DNA of 64,000 nt, taken from contig CP179198.1 in assembly GCA_051201585.1 (NCBI GenBank), positions 2,294,001 through 2,358,000 on the forward strand. The letters are read 5' to 3'. Under the pieces are notes generated by a model. It worked only from the letters and a program-made list of their open reading frames with translations. It did not search any database and had not been told where the DNA came from. Source of the DNA: UBA868 sp016776875 (GTDB lineage Bacteria; Pseudomonadota; Gammaproteobacteria; Arenicellales; UBA868). Positions 53,471-62,807 of this stretch are shown here, in pieces (the stretch's first letter is position 1; the number at the start of each line of letters is the position of its first letter). Made by a program: the position numbers and the translations under genes.

Positions 53471-54403
53471 CTAGTAATAGGGCCCTGCATTTGCCTGGGA
53501 AATAGACTGTTCTATTCCTAGCCTTGCAGACTCTGATACCCGATGGGCCAACCGGTATGCTTCGGCGTTATCTCCCGCCTCCAGGCTTGCTTCTGCCGCC
53601 TTGATCATTTTTGTAAGGGGCACTGCTGATCCTCCGGTCGCGCTATCGAGCAGTCGCCAAAGACTGCTTGCCGCTTTCGCCGCATCTGCGTCCGTTTTGG
53701 CCTGGGCAATCATCTGTGCCGCTTGTTCGGCAGTTGCGTTTTGCGCATCGGATAATCCGGCGGCTTGCAAATACACAAGGTCAGTGGCTTCAGTCACGCC
53801 TAACGTCCACGCGCCGCGAGTGCGCGCATGCATGATGGCTTCCTGAACTTGACTATCACTAAGGTCTCGCTCAATTTGGATCATCTGACCCGGGTAAATA
53901 AGATCAGCATCCGATATCTCGGATCGATTACGCTTGAAAAGAAGAGGCCATTGGTAAGGATCGCTATAAACTTTCGGCTGAGACGCAATTCCCCAAAGGT
54001 GATCGCCGGCCTGCACGACATAAGCTGAAACGCCAGGCACTGGCGCTTCTTCAACACAAACAAACGAATCAGGATGACGTGTGCACCAGTCTTCAGATAC
54101 TGCCACAGCAGCCACCGCCCCATCGGCACAGACAAACGAATCAGGATGACGTGTGCACCAGTCTTCAGATGTCGCCGCGGCATCCACACATTCGAAAGAA
54201 TCTGGATAACGGGTACACCAGTCATCTGGTTTGGCAACAGCGGCCACAACGGCCGGCGCCATCACCGCTGCAGGAGCGGGACTTGCAGCAGTCGCTTCTC
54301 CAGCTTCAGTTTCAGTCGGCTTTGCGGTCACACACCCGGTGGCAACTGCAGCGATAGCCATCAGGGCGAATAAGGTTCGAATAGGCTTTGCGTTCATTCT
54401 CAT
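53471..54403 (-). CDS. LysM lipoprotein with three DWCTRHPDSFVC repeats
   Basis: This 310-residue envelope protein has a signal sequence ending in a possible lipobox cysteine (VATGC, C24). After an Ala/Pro-rich linker come three near-identical 12-residue units, DWCTR[YH]PDSF[EV]C, at about 61-72, 81-92 and 105-116. A LysM peptidoglycan-binding domain follows at about 127-178 (AYVVQAGDHLWGIASQ to YPGQMIQIE), then a helical C-terminal region. Each repeat has two cysteines, so intra-repeat disulfides are likely. LysM anchoring to the cell wall is well supported; the repeat function is unknown. A terminator follows. Confidence 0.8.
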   Translation of the reverse strand: MRMNAKPIRTLFALMAIAAVATGCVTAKPTETEAGEATAASPAPAAVMAPAVVAAVAKPDDWCTRYPDSFECVDAAATSEDWCTRHPDSFVCADGAVAAVAVSEDWCTRHPDSFVCVEEAPVPGVSAYVVQAGDHLWGIASQPKVYSDPYQWPLLFKRNRSEISDADLIYPGQMIQIERDLSDSQVQEAIMHARTRGAWTLGVTEATDLVYLQAAGLSDAQNATAEQAAQMIAQAKTDADAAKAASSLWRLLDSATGGSAVPLTKMIKAAEASLEAGDNAEAYRLAHRVSESARLGIEQSISQANAGPYY

Positions 54404-54527
54404 TAGACCCGTGTCGTTAGGAGGTTTACGTATAAAATCACGGTAGTTACACGCTTTTTTTGCGTCAACTTATTGATCGGACTGTACCTTTCGCCCTGCG
54501 TGGTGTCAAGAAATCAAGGAATAAACT

Positions 54528-54869
54528 ATGTCTACAACGCTTTATCACAATCCACGTTGCTCCAAGTCCCGAGACACTCTCAAGCTTCTTCATGAGCATG
54601 GCATTCAACCGCAAATTGTCGAATATCTGAAAGCACCATTAAATGTCGCCATGCTTCAGAATATCCAATCTGCGCTCGGATGCGATTTTATTGAAATGAT
54701 CCGAACTCAAGAACCATTATTTAAGGATTTAAAACTCGAAAATGCAACGGAAGACGCCCTAAGGTGTGCCGTTGTGGATAATCCCGCGCTACTACAGCGG
54801 CCCATTTTAGTAAAAGATGATCGCGCCGCGATTGGCCGACCGCCTGAAAATGTTTTAAGCATCCTTTGA
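54528..54869 (+). CDS. arsC: ArsC-family reductase (glutaredoxin-dependent type)
   Basis: This 113-residue thioredoxin-like protein has the ArsC start YHNPRCSKSRDTL with the catalytic cysteine, and the C-terminal RPILVKDDRAAIGRPPE including the conserved arginine. Length fits the short arsenate-reductase/YfgD branch. Arsenate reduction is the family activity, but there are no other ars genes nearby, so the physiological role may differ. A flavodoxin-like gene follows after 14 nt. Confidence 0.83.
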   Translation: MSTTLYHNPRCSKSRDTLKLLHEHGIQPQIVEYLKAPLNVAMLQNIQSALGCDFIEMIRTQEPLFKDLKLENATEDALRCAVVDNPALLQRPILVKDDRAAIGRPPENVLSIL

Positions 54870-54883
54870 TCTCGAGTACTCCA

Positions 54884-55483
54884 ATGATTGAAATTCTGGT
54901 TCTTTACTACAGCCGTGAGGGCTCCGTTGCTGCCATGGCACGGCTTATCTGTCAGGGCATTGAAAGCGTATCCGGATGCAGCGCTCGCCTTAGAACAGTC
55001 CCCGCAGTCTCACCGAACACCGAGTCGACTGAAGCCGATATCCCAGATTCAGGACCGCCGTATGTCGAACTAAAAGATCTTGAGGAATGCCAAGGTCTGG
55101 CACTCGGCAGTCCAACGCGATTTGGGCAAATGGCCGCGCCGCTTGCCTTTTTTATACAGCGTACCGGCGCTGATTGGTTATCGGGAACGCTCGAGGGAAA
55201 GCCCGCTGCCGTCTTCACTTCATCATCGACACAACACGGCGGTCAGGAATCTACCCTTCTATCAATGATGTTGCCTCTCTTGCATCATGGGATGTTGATT
55301 TGCGGAATTCCGTTTACCGAATCGACACTCAATGAAACGACCACCGGAGGTACGCCGTACGGCGCGAGCCATGTTTCAGGAAATCAAAATCAACATCCTA
55401 TCAGCGCTGACGAAAACGCACTTTGCCAATCGCTCGGCCGGCGATTGGCCAAAACGGCAGTTATGCTTTACCCGCAAGATTAA
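54884..55483 (+). CDS. WrbA-like NAD(P)H:quinone oxidoreductase / flavodoxin
   Basis: This 199-residue flavodoxin-fold protein has an FMN phosphate loop YYSREGSVAAMA, the segment GSPTRFGQMAAPLAFF and a third flavin loop SSSTQHGGQES, all typical of WrbA proteins. The ATG at 54884 gives the family-normal start. WrbA enzymes reduce quinones by two electrons. It forms a pair with the arsC gene and overlaps the convergent hda gene by 4 nt. Confidence 0.85.
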   Translation: MIEILVLYYSREGSVAAMARLICQGIESVSGCSARLRTVPAVSPNTESTEADIPDSGPPYVELKDLEECQGLALGSPTRFGQMAAPLAFFIQRTGADWLSGTLEGKPAAVFTSSSTQHGGQESTLLSMMLPLLHHGMLICGIPFTESTLNETTTGGTPYGASHVSGNQNQHPISADENALCQSLGRRLAKTAVMLYPQD

Positions 55484-56184
55484 TCCAGTAAGCGAGTCGC
55501 TAAATCGCGTACAAAAGGCACCGTCAATCTTCGTTGATGTGCAAATGCCTGCTCATCAATCTGATCCAGTAGGTTGAAAAGGGTGGCCGAATCACGTCTC
55601 ACCCGGCGCAGAAGATAACCCATCACTGAATCTGAAATTTCCAAACCCCTCTCGCCTGCTCGTAGACGTAATGCTTGCGGAAGTTCTTCCTCATCAAGCG
55701 GTTTTATTGCCCATACCCCTCCCGAAGCCAATCGGGTAGTCAAATCCTGTAAAGCAAAGCCGCTATGAACCGGTGGGTAGCGTCCCGCAAGAATCAGCGG
55801 CCGATCCGATTCCATCACTGTCTCAAATAGGTTGAAAAGCGCTTTTTCCCACTGACTGTCAGATGCAATCGCATCAACGTCGTCAAGGCACACGGTATCT
55901 GCGCCTTCCAATCCATTGATCATCTCGGGACTGCTTTCTTGCATCCCCAATGCGGCATAAAAAGGAACCCGGGATGCCTGCAGAGTCAATCGGCAACAGG
56001 CCTGTAGCAAATGCGACTTGCCTGCTCCGTCAGGTCCATGCAGAAAAACAACGCACGGCCTTTCAGTAGCGATCACAGACCGAAGAAAACTAACAGCCTC
56101 CCTATTACTTTCGCCAAAAAAGTTCTCAAGCGACGCGCTCTCTCTAAGCCGCAACGGTAACCGGATTTGGTCAGTTCCTATCAA
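55480..56184 (-). CDS. hda: DnaA-homologue regulator Hda
   Basis: This 234-residue AAA+ protein stimulates ATP hydrolysis on DnaA after replication starts. It has a clamp-binding motif near the N-terminus (QIRLPL), Walker A HGPDGAGKSHL, Walker B VCLDDVDAI, sensor and arginine-finger regions (LTTRLASGGVW) and no DNA-binding domain IV. It overlaps the pgsA stop by 4 nt, a common gammaproteobacterial arrangement near purM. Confidence 0.9.
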   Translation of the reverse strand: MIGTDQIRLPLRLRESASLENFFGESNREAVSFLRSVIATERPCVVFLHGPDGAGKSHLLQACCRLTLQASRVPFYAALGMQESSPEMINGLEGADTVCLDDVDAIASDSQWEKALFNLFETVMESDRPLILAGRYPPVHSGFALQDLTTRLASGGVWAIKPLDEEELPQALRLRAGERGLEISDSVMGYLLRRVRRDSATLFNLLDQIDEQAFAHQRRLTVPFVRDLATRLLD

Positions 56185-56765
56185 TCCTTCGACTCAACTT
56201 TTTGATCCACTCGAGATTCGAGAGGATGAATGATCCAGAAATAAACATAATGAATTGCACTGGCAACGGTGGTCACCGCAACGAACCACAAAAGAATCTC
56301 AGCTACTGGCTCGACCGCAATCAAGCCAATGCGCTCAACCATTACCAGGATAACCAGCGAAATTTGCAAAAAAGTATTCACCTTACTCAACAAACTGGGC
56401 TGCATCTGGACATGGCCATTGAGGGTATTCAACACCAAAACGCCGGCAATAATGCCAAGGTCTCGAAACCCGATGAGTAAAATTAGCCAGAATGGGAGAT
56501 CGCCAGCCAGCACAAGCATCACATAGGTGCTGACAATCAGAATTTTATCTGCCAGCGGATCCAAGATGGATCCGAGCCGCGTGACGCATTTAAATCGTTT
56601 TGCAATCCAGCCATCTAGGCCATCTGTTATCCCTGCCAACACGAACACCGCCAGGGCGGCGCCATAACGACCCTCGTACAAAAAAAGAATTAATACGGGT
56701 ACAGCTGCAATCCGCGCCAGCGTCAGCAGATTTGGGATCTGGTGGCGTAAAGAAAATTCAGACAT
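56181..56765 (-). CDS. pgsA: CDP-alcohol phosphatidyltransferase, PgsA-like
   Basis: This 194-residue membrane protein has the CDP-alcohol phosphotransferase signature split over two helices: ITDGLDGWIAKRF and LGSILDPLADK. It starts with a phosphatidylglycerophosphate-synthase-like IPNLLTLARIAAVPVLILF and has about six membrane segments. It makes phosphatidylglycerol phosphate from CDP-diacylglycerol, or a related lipid. It is co-transcribed with hda and divergent from purM. Confidence 0.87.
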   Translation of the reverse strand: MSEFSLRHQIPNLLTLARIAAVPVLILFLYEGRYGAALAVFVLAGITDGLDGWIAKRFKCVTRLGSILDPLADKILIVSTYVMLVLAGDLPFWLILLIGFRDLGIIAGVLVLNTLNGHVQMQPSLLSKVNTFLQISLVILVMVERIGLIAVEPVAEILLWFVAVTTVASAIHYVYFWIIHPLESRVDQKVESKD

Positions 56766-56878
56766 CAGGGATACTCAAAGCCAGAACGGAGGTAAAACAG
56801 ATCGTCGCCCTTCTATTAACAGTGCCTTTCCTATATACGATACCATAAGGCCCCTGTTTATCTCAGGAAATTAATTGT

Positions 56879-57916
56879 GTGAGTATCGAAAAAACTCCAC
56901 CGATGACCTATCGGGCTGCCGGTGTTGACATCGACTCGGGTAATGCGTTGGTCGATCGAATCAAACCACTGGTCAAGCGAACTCAACGTCCCGAGTGTTT
57001 GGGAGGAATCGGCGGATTTGGAGGCCTTTTTGAGATTCCAATCGAACGATTTGAAAAACCGGTATTGGTTTCAGGGACCGATGGTGTTGGCACCAAGCTC
57101 AAACTTGCTTTTGCGCTCAATCAGCATGACACAATAGGAATTGATCTTGTCGCAATGTGCGCGAACGATGTTTTAGTGGTGGGCGCAGAGCCGCTTTATT
57201 TTCTCGACTATTTTGCGACTGCAAAACTTTCGCCCGCTCAGGCCGAATCGGTCATTCGAGGGATTGCGAGAGGATGTGAATTATCCGGTGCAGCACTTAT
57301 CGGTGGAGAAACCGCCGAAATGCCAGGCATGTACCAACAGGGGGAGTATGATCTCGCTGGATTTTGCGTCGGTATAGTCGAGAAAAAGCGAATTATCGAC
57401 GGCACCAAAATCAATTCGGGAGATTGCGTGCTCGGCTTGGCCTCAAGCGGCTTGCACTCAAACGGATACTCGCTTGCGCGCGCCATCGTCGAGCGCAGTA
57501 ATATGTCCCTAGGCGATTCCTTTGGTCAAACGACACTTGGAGAAACCCTTCTCACGCCCACCCGGATTTACGCACAAAGCATTCTGGAAACATCCCAAGC
57601 CATCGATATTCATGGCATCGCACATATTACCGGTGGCGGACTACCCGAAAATATTCCAAGAATCCTTCCGCAAGGTTTTCAATGCCAAATTGACGCCAAG
57701 AGTTGGGTCTTTCCTGAAATCTTTAATTGGCTACAAGATCAGGGTGATGTCGAGGACGGTGAGATGCTTCGGACCTTTAACTGCGGAATCGGAATGGTAC
57801 TGATCGTGGCTAAAGGGGATCAACAGGCAGCCGTAAGCACATTGGAATCCATCGGAGAGACCGTTTATCGGCTCGGTGAAATTGTGCCAGGTGAAAATGG
57901 TGTTGCCATTGCCTGA
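56879..57916 (+). CDS. purM: Phosphoribosylformylglycinamidine cyclo-ligase
   Basis: This 345-residue enzyme makes AIR in purine synthesis. It has TYRAAGVDIDSGNALV near the start, GGFGGLFEIP, SGTDGVGTKLKLAF (ATP site) and ALIGGETAEMPGMY. The start codon is GTG. Its end overlaps the purN start by 20 nt, showing translational coupling. Confidence 0.96.
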   Translation: MSIEKTPPMTYRAAGVDIDSGNALVDRIKPLVKRTQRPECLGGIGGFGGLFEIPIERFEKPVLVSGTDGVGTKLKLAFALNQHDTIGIDLVAMCANDVLVVGAEPLYFLDYFATAKLSPAQAESVIRGIARGCELSGAALIGGETAEMPGMYQQGEYDLAGFCVGIVEKKRIIDGTKINSGDCVLGLASSGLHSNGYSLARAIVERSNMSLGDSFGQTTLGETLLTPTRIYAQSILETSQAIDIHGIAHITGGGLPENIPRILPQGFQCQIDAKSWVFPEIFNWLQDQGDVEDGEMLRTFNCGIGMVLIVAKGDQQAAVSTLESIGETVYRLGEIVPGENGVAIA

Positions 57917-58565
57917 ACAACTGCGGCGATGCCGAATGGTTGTGTTGATCAGCGGCAACGGAAGCAATCTTCAGGCGATCATCGATGCCTGTCACGACGG
58001 TCAAATTTTTGGCGACGTAGTCGCCGTCATCAGCAACGAGTCGTCTGCGTATGGCCTTGATAGAGCCATGAACGCAGGCATCGACGCTGTGACCCTGCCA
58101 CATAAAGATTTCCCGACACGCGCTGACTACGACGGCGCACTGTCGCAACACATTAACCGATTCGAGCCTGACCTCATCGTGCTTGCTGGATTTATGCGCA
58201 TCCTGACGGCAGATACCGTGCGCCAGTATCGCGGCCGAATCATTAATATCCATCCCTCAATCTTGCCTTTGTATCCGGGTCTGAATACCCACGGGCGAGC
58301 GCTCGAAGATCAGGCCTCAATACACGGCGCTACTGTACATTTTGTCACGGAAGCACTGGACGGCGGACCAATCATTCTCCAAGGTCAAGTCAAAGTCTTA
58401 GACAATGACTCCAAAGAGACACTCGCAGCTAAAGTGCATATCGTTGAACATCAGATCTATCCAAAGGTCATCGCATGGTTCTCAACAGGCCGGCTTCGGA
58501 TGGAAGAACACACAGCACTGCTTGACGGCAACCCGATCAATCTCCGAATTGAAAGCAGTGATTAG
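57897..58565 (+). CDS. purN: Phosphoribosylglycinamide formyltransferase
   Basis: This enzyme of about 222 residues transfers a formyl group from 10-formyl-THF to GAR. It has VLISGNGSNLQAIIDAC, LAGFMRILT, the catalytic NIHPSILPLYPG and HFVTEALDGGPII. The ATG at 57897, with an AGGTG site five bases upstream, is chosen over an earlier GTG; it overlaps purM. The folate requirement links purine synthesis to the same one-carbon pool as the catabolic cluster. Confidence 0.94.
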   Translation: MVLPLPEQLRRCRMVVLISGNGSNLQAIIDACHDGQIFGDVVAVISNESSAYGLDRAMNAGIDAVTLPHKDFPTRADYDGALSQHINRFEPDLIVLAGFMRILTADTVRQYRGRIINIHPSILPLYPGLNTHGRALEDQASIHGATVHFVTEALDGGPIILQGQVKVLDNDSKETLAAKVHIVEHQIYPKVIAWFSTGRLRMEEHTALLDGNPINLRIESSD

Positions 58566-58569
58566 CCCC

Positions 58570-60820
58570 CTAGGCCTTATCGTCTGACGACTCTAGATCA
58601 AACGCAAGCTCATCGTCTTTCACATAAATACGCACATTGCCTCCAGTCGATAACTTTCCAAAGAGAAGTTCGTCTGCCAGGGCCTGATTGATCTTTTGCC
58701 TTATCAGTCTAGCCATGGGTCGAGCGCCCATCGATGGGTCATGGCCGTGCTTCGCGAGCCAACGTCGAGCGCTATCATCGACCTCAAGGGTCACTTTCTT
58801 ATCGGCAAGCTGTAGTTCAAGCTGAAGAATAAATTTATCCACCACATGACTGATCGTGGAGTCATCCAACCCGCTGAAGCGGATGATCGAGTCGAGTCGA
58901 TTTCTGAACTCTGGTGTAAACATCTTATTGATGATCTCAGAATCGTCGGCGCTATGATCCTGAGCGACAAAACCCACCGAACCTCTGGCCACCTGGGTCG
59001 CGCCCGCGTTTGTTGTCATGACAATGATGACATTGCGGAAATCAGCTTTTCCGGCCATTGTTATCGGTGAGGGTGCCATAGTCCATGACCTGAAGCAGCA
59101 GGTTAAATACATCCGGATGGGCTTTTTCAATTTCATCCAAAAGCAATACCGAATGCGGATTTTGGGTAACCGCTTCCGTCAAAAGACCCCCTTGATCAAA
59201 TCCAACATAACCCGGAGGGGCGCCAATCAAGCGGGACACCGTATGGCGTTCCATGTATTCAGACATGTCAAATCGCACCAATTCAATCCCGAGCGTAAGC
59301 GCTAATTGACGAGTCACCTCCGTCTTTCCTACACCGGTCGGGCCCGAAAACAAAAACGAGGAAATCGGTCGGTCGGCATTTCCAAGACCTGATCGGGATA
59401 ACTTTATGGCATTAACAAGAGCGTTGATTGCATCATCTTGCCCGAACACGACACGCTTGAGATCGGCATCAAGGGTTTTAAGTGCATCGAGATCAGAAGC
59501 ACTCACGGTCTTGGGGGGGATTCGTGCCATTTTTGAAACGACCCGCTCAATATCGCCCGACCCGATCGTTTTCTTTCTCTTCGAGACCGGCATTAATCTT
59601 GCCTGTGCGCCTGCTTCGTCAATAACGTCGATGGCCTTATCGGGCAGTTGTCGATCGTTAACATACCGGGCAGACAGTTCGGCCGCACTTCGGAGTGACG
59701 GCGCGGTGTATCTGACACCGTGATACTGTTCGAATTGCGCCTTAAGGCCACGCAGGATGTCTACTGTCTCTTCCACGCTAGGCTCAGGCACATCAATTTT
59801 TTGAAAACGTCGGGAAAGCGCGCGATCCTTCTCAAAAATACCTCGATACTCCTGATACGTGGTCGACCCAATGCATCGAATCTCTCCGGATGCCAACACC
59901 GGTTTCAGTAGGTTGGATGCATCCATCGCCCCGCCGGAGGCTGCGCCTGCTCCGATGACCGTATGAATCTCATCAATAAACAAAACCGCGCCATCGGTTT
60001 CCTCAAGATCAGCCAGGACCGCTTTCAGCCGCTGTTCAAAGTCGCCGCGATATTTGGTTCCCGCGAGCAGTGCGCCCAAATCCAGCGCATAAATTGTGTT
60101 CCCGATAAGGGGTTCAGGCACCTCACCCTCTACGATTTTTCTGGCCAGTCCTTCGGCGATGGCTGTTTTCCCAACGCCTGCCTCTCCTACATAAAGCGGA
60201 TTATTCTTTCGTCTGCGGCAAAGAATTTGCATCGTCCGACCCACTTCGACATCCCGGCCAATTAATGGATCAATTTTTCCGGCAATAGCGCGCTCATTTA
60301 AGTTTACGGCGAACGCCGATAACGCGCTTTGCAGTTCATCATCACTATCTTCATGTTCGTCGGGTGACGGCAATTCACGCGGAGTATCTGCTTGTCCCAC
60401 GCCATGTGACACATAACTCACAATATCAAAGCGCGTCACCCCTGCCTCGCCGAGAAAAAAAACCGCGTGGGAATCTTTCTCTGCAAAAATGGCAATCAGA
60501 ACATTAGTCCCGGTGACCTCTCGCTTGCCTGAACTCTGTACGTGCAATATGGCTCGTTGGATCACTCGTTGAAAGCCCGCTGCAGGCTGGGGATCAACTT
60601 CCTCATCTGCCGCCACTGCCGGAACATTATCTTTCAAAAAAGCAACCAATGTCTCTCGCAGGCCAGCGACTTCTGCCCCACAGGCTTTAATTGCTTTTTG
60701 GGCGAGCGCATCATCGAGTAACGCTGCCAGTAGATGTTCCACCGTGATGTATTGATGCCGGGCATCTCTCGCGCTTTGGATTGCGCTATTTAATGACGCC
60801 TCGAGTTCGCTCGATAACAT
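58570..60820 (-). CDS. clpA: ClpA AAA+ unfoldase, one apparent frameshift
   Basis: This subunit unfolds proteins for ClpP. Corrected length is 749 residues, close to the E. coli protein. It has an N-terminal double Clp repeat (MLSSELEASLNSAIQSARDA), a D1 Walker A GEAGVGKTA and a D2 Walker A GPTGVGKTE. The frame breaks at the AGCT at 59044-59047, inside TLTDNNGRK. Dropping one base gives NNGRKADFRNVIIVMTTNAG, the exact family consensus. The ATG at 60820 is chosen; the longer frame upstream is not family-like. The stop is 4 nt from purN. Confidence 0.93.
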
Positions 60821-60824
60821 GTCT

Positions 60825-61145
60825 CTACTCTGGCTCCATTGTGCATTTAAGAGGGTGCTGGTGCTCGCGAGCAAGGCCAAGCACTTCCCGAACACGGGTT
60901 TCCGCAATTTCCGCCGTAAATACTCCGCAGACCCCAGACCCCTCTGTGTGAACTTTCAGCATGATTTGGACCGACTGCTCTTCCGTTAAACGGAAAATTT
61001 TCCGTAAAATCGTTACCACAAACTCCATCGGGGTGTAATCGTCATTCATCAGAAGCACCCGATACATCCGCGGCTTCTTCAGACGGGGTTTGGCTTCCTC
61101 AACTGAGGTACCCGAGCTCCTCGTGATTTCTCTGCTATTACTCAT
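60825..61145 (-). CDS. clpS: ClpS adaptor for ClpAP
   Basis: This 106-residue N-end-rule adaptor delivers substrates to ClpA. It has YRVLLMNDDYTPMEFVV (substrate pocket), the H-rich KVHTEGSGVCGVF and the closing VLGLAREHQHPLKCTMEPE. It lies 4 nt upstream of clpA in the same transcript, as in most proteobacteria. Confidence 0.95.
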   Translation of the reverse strand: MSNSREITRSSGTSVEEAKPRLKKPRMYRVLLMNDDYTPMEFVVTILRKIFRLTEEQSVQIMLKVHTEGSGVCGVFTAEIAETRVREVLGLAREHQHPLKCTMEPE

Positions 61146-61232
61146 AATTTAATAGTCTAACTTTACAGTCCAGCCGTAAATATAGAGTCAACACCCTACT
61201 TTTCTCAAGGGATCGGCAAAATGCAATTTAAC

Positions 61233-61268
61233 GAAAAAAAACCAGCGGCAGGGGGTCTACCGCTGGTT
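61233..61268 (-). terminator. Intrinsic terminator after aceA
   Basis: A 9-bp stem (AACCAGCGG at 61240-61248 with CCGCTGGTT at 61260-61268) is followed on the minus strand by a run of at least seven T. It lies 50 bases beyond the aceA stop codon. Confidence 0.85.
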
Positions 61269-61317
61269 TCAAGCACATCAATGAACGGATGGTCCTTACA
61301 AATCGGTTGCTCGGTAG

Positions 61318-62607
61318 TTAGGCGGCGTCAAACTGCTCTTCTTCTGTCGACCCTTTCATCGCCGTCACAGAGGAGGTGCCACCCTGAATCACGGTGGTCA
61401 CGTCGTCAAAATAGCCTGCGCCTACTTCTGCCTGATGACTAGCAAAGGTGTACCCACGATCCGCGGCCGCAAATTCAGGCTCCTGGACCATATCGACATA
61501 TGCCGTCATGCCTTTTTGAATATATTCATGGGTCAAATCAAACATGTGGTACCACATGTTGTGAATACCCGCTAATGTGATGAATTGGTATTTGTAACCC
61601 ATCGCGCCAAGCTCTCTTTGGAATTTCGCGATCGTGGCATCATCAAGATTTTTCTTCCAATTAAAAGATGGGGAACAGTTATACGCTAACAGTTGGCCTG
61701 GGTACTTGGCCCGAATCGCCTCTGCAAACCGGCGAGCCTCATCGAGATCAGGAACTGCCGTTTCGCACCAAATAAGATCAGCGTAAGGTGCATAGGCGAG
61801 CCCTCTTGCGATCGCCTGATCAAGGCCGGGACGGGTCACGTAAAACCCTTCACTGGTGCGCTCCCCGGTCAAAAATTCACGATCTCGCTCATCAACATCA
61901 GATGTCAAAAGTGCGGCCGCGTTTGCGTCTGTTCGTGCTAACAACACGGTCGGGACACCACAGACGTCTGCTGCGAGTCGGGCTGCGACCAGCTTCTGCA
62001 CCGCTTCTTGCGTGGGTACTAATACTTTTCCACCCATATGCCCGCATTTTTTCACCGACGCGAGCTGATCTTCGAAATGAACGCCACCTGCGCCTGCCTC
62101 AATCATGGCTTTCATTAACTCAAACGCGTTTAGCACGCCTCCAAATCCCGCTTCAGCATCCGCAACGATGGGAACAAAGTAGTCGATATCGTCCCGACCT
62201 GAAGCCTGCTGGATCTCGTCTGCACGGCGAAATGAATTATTGATCTTACGCACAACCGAAGGAACAGAATTGACGGGATACAGGGATTGATCGGGATACA
62301 TCGCGTCGGAAATATTGGCATCTGCGGCAACTTGCCAGCCTGACAAATAAATCGCTTTTGCTCCTGCTTTGACCTGTTGCACGGCTTGACCACCTGTCAA
62401 CGCGCCCAGCGTGGGTAGATAATCATCGGTATTAAGTCGGCGCCACAACTTTTCGGCACCTAATCTTGCGAGGCTGTGCTCAATATGTATGCTGCCCCTC
62501 AACCGGGAAACATCAGCGCCCGTGTAATCTCGCTTTACATCTCGCCAACGTGGATTTTCGTCCCATTCGGTATCGAGAGCGTTTTCGTATCGCACAGAGT
62601 TGCACAT
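61318..62607 (-). CDS. aceA: Isocitrate lyase
   Basis: This 429-residue enzyme splits isocitrate into glyoxylate and succinate. It has the catalytic motif SVKKCGHMGGKVLVPT, GGQAVQQVKAGAKAIYLSGW near the start of the barrel, and LLARTDANAAALLTSD. The ATG at 62607 has a GGAG site seven bases upstream and gives the family-normal length; an open frame continues upstream without support. With malate thiokinase, malyl-CoA lyase and PEPC elsewhere in the window it would support an ICL-positive serine cycle. It is divergent from a LysR gene. Confidence 0.95.
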   Translation of the reverse strand: MCNSVRYENALDTEWDENPRWRDVKRDYTGADVSRLRGSIHIEHSLARLGAEKLWRRLNTDDYLPTLGALTGGQAVQQVKAGAKAIYLSGWQVAADANISDAMYPDQSLYPVNSVPSVVRKINNSFRRADEIQQASGRDDIDYFVPIVADAEAGFGGVLNAFELMKAMIEAGAGGVHFEDQLASVKKCGHMGGKVLVPTQEAVQKLVAARLAADVCGVPTVLLARTDANAAALLTSDVDERDREFLTGERTSEGFYVTRPGLDQAIARGLAYAPYADLIWCETAVPDLDEARRFAEAIRAKYPGQLLAYNCSPSFNWKKNLDDATIAKFQRELGAMGYKYQFITLAGIHNMWYHMFDLTHEYIQKGMTAYVDMVQEPEFAAADRGYTFASHQAEVGAGYFDDVTTVIQGGTSSVTAMKGSTEEEQFDAA

Positions 62608-62807
62608 GTTAAGGGCTCCATAAAAGTCCGGTGTTTTTAGTTTTGATCCACAAGTTAAGCTGATGATCACTTTTGTTTGTCACGCGACCTCATCAGTCTT
62701 AACGGGGACAGTTTCTGTGCAGGTCAATTATTAATCAAGTTAATTATTTCAATATTATTTATTAAGTATTACAATAATTAAATTGTCCAATTTAGTAATG
62801 CTTCAAA

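Noticed and set aside
3164..59048. HindIII (AAGCTT) cloning junctions as the cause of the frame breaks
   Set aside because: Three of the break sites read AAGCTC, AAGCTA or AAGCTG, not AAGCTT, and several intact genes contain AAGCTT in frame (for example near 14357, 24652 and 38104). Flanking sequence is continuous across each site.
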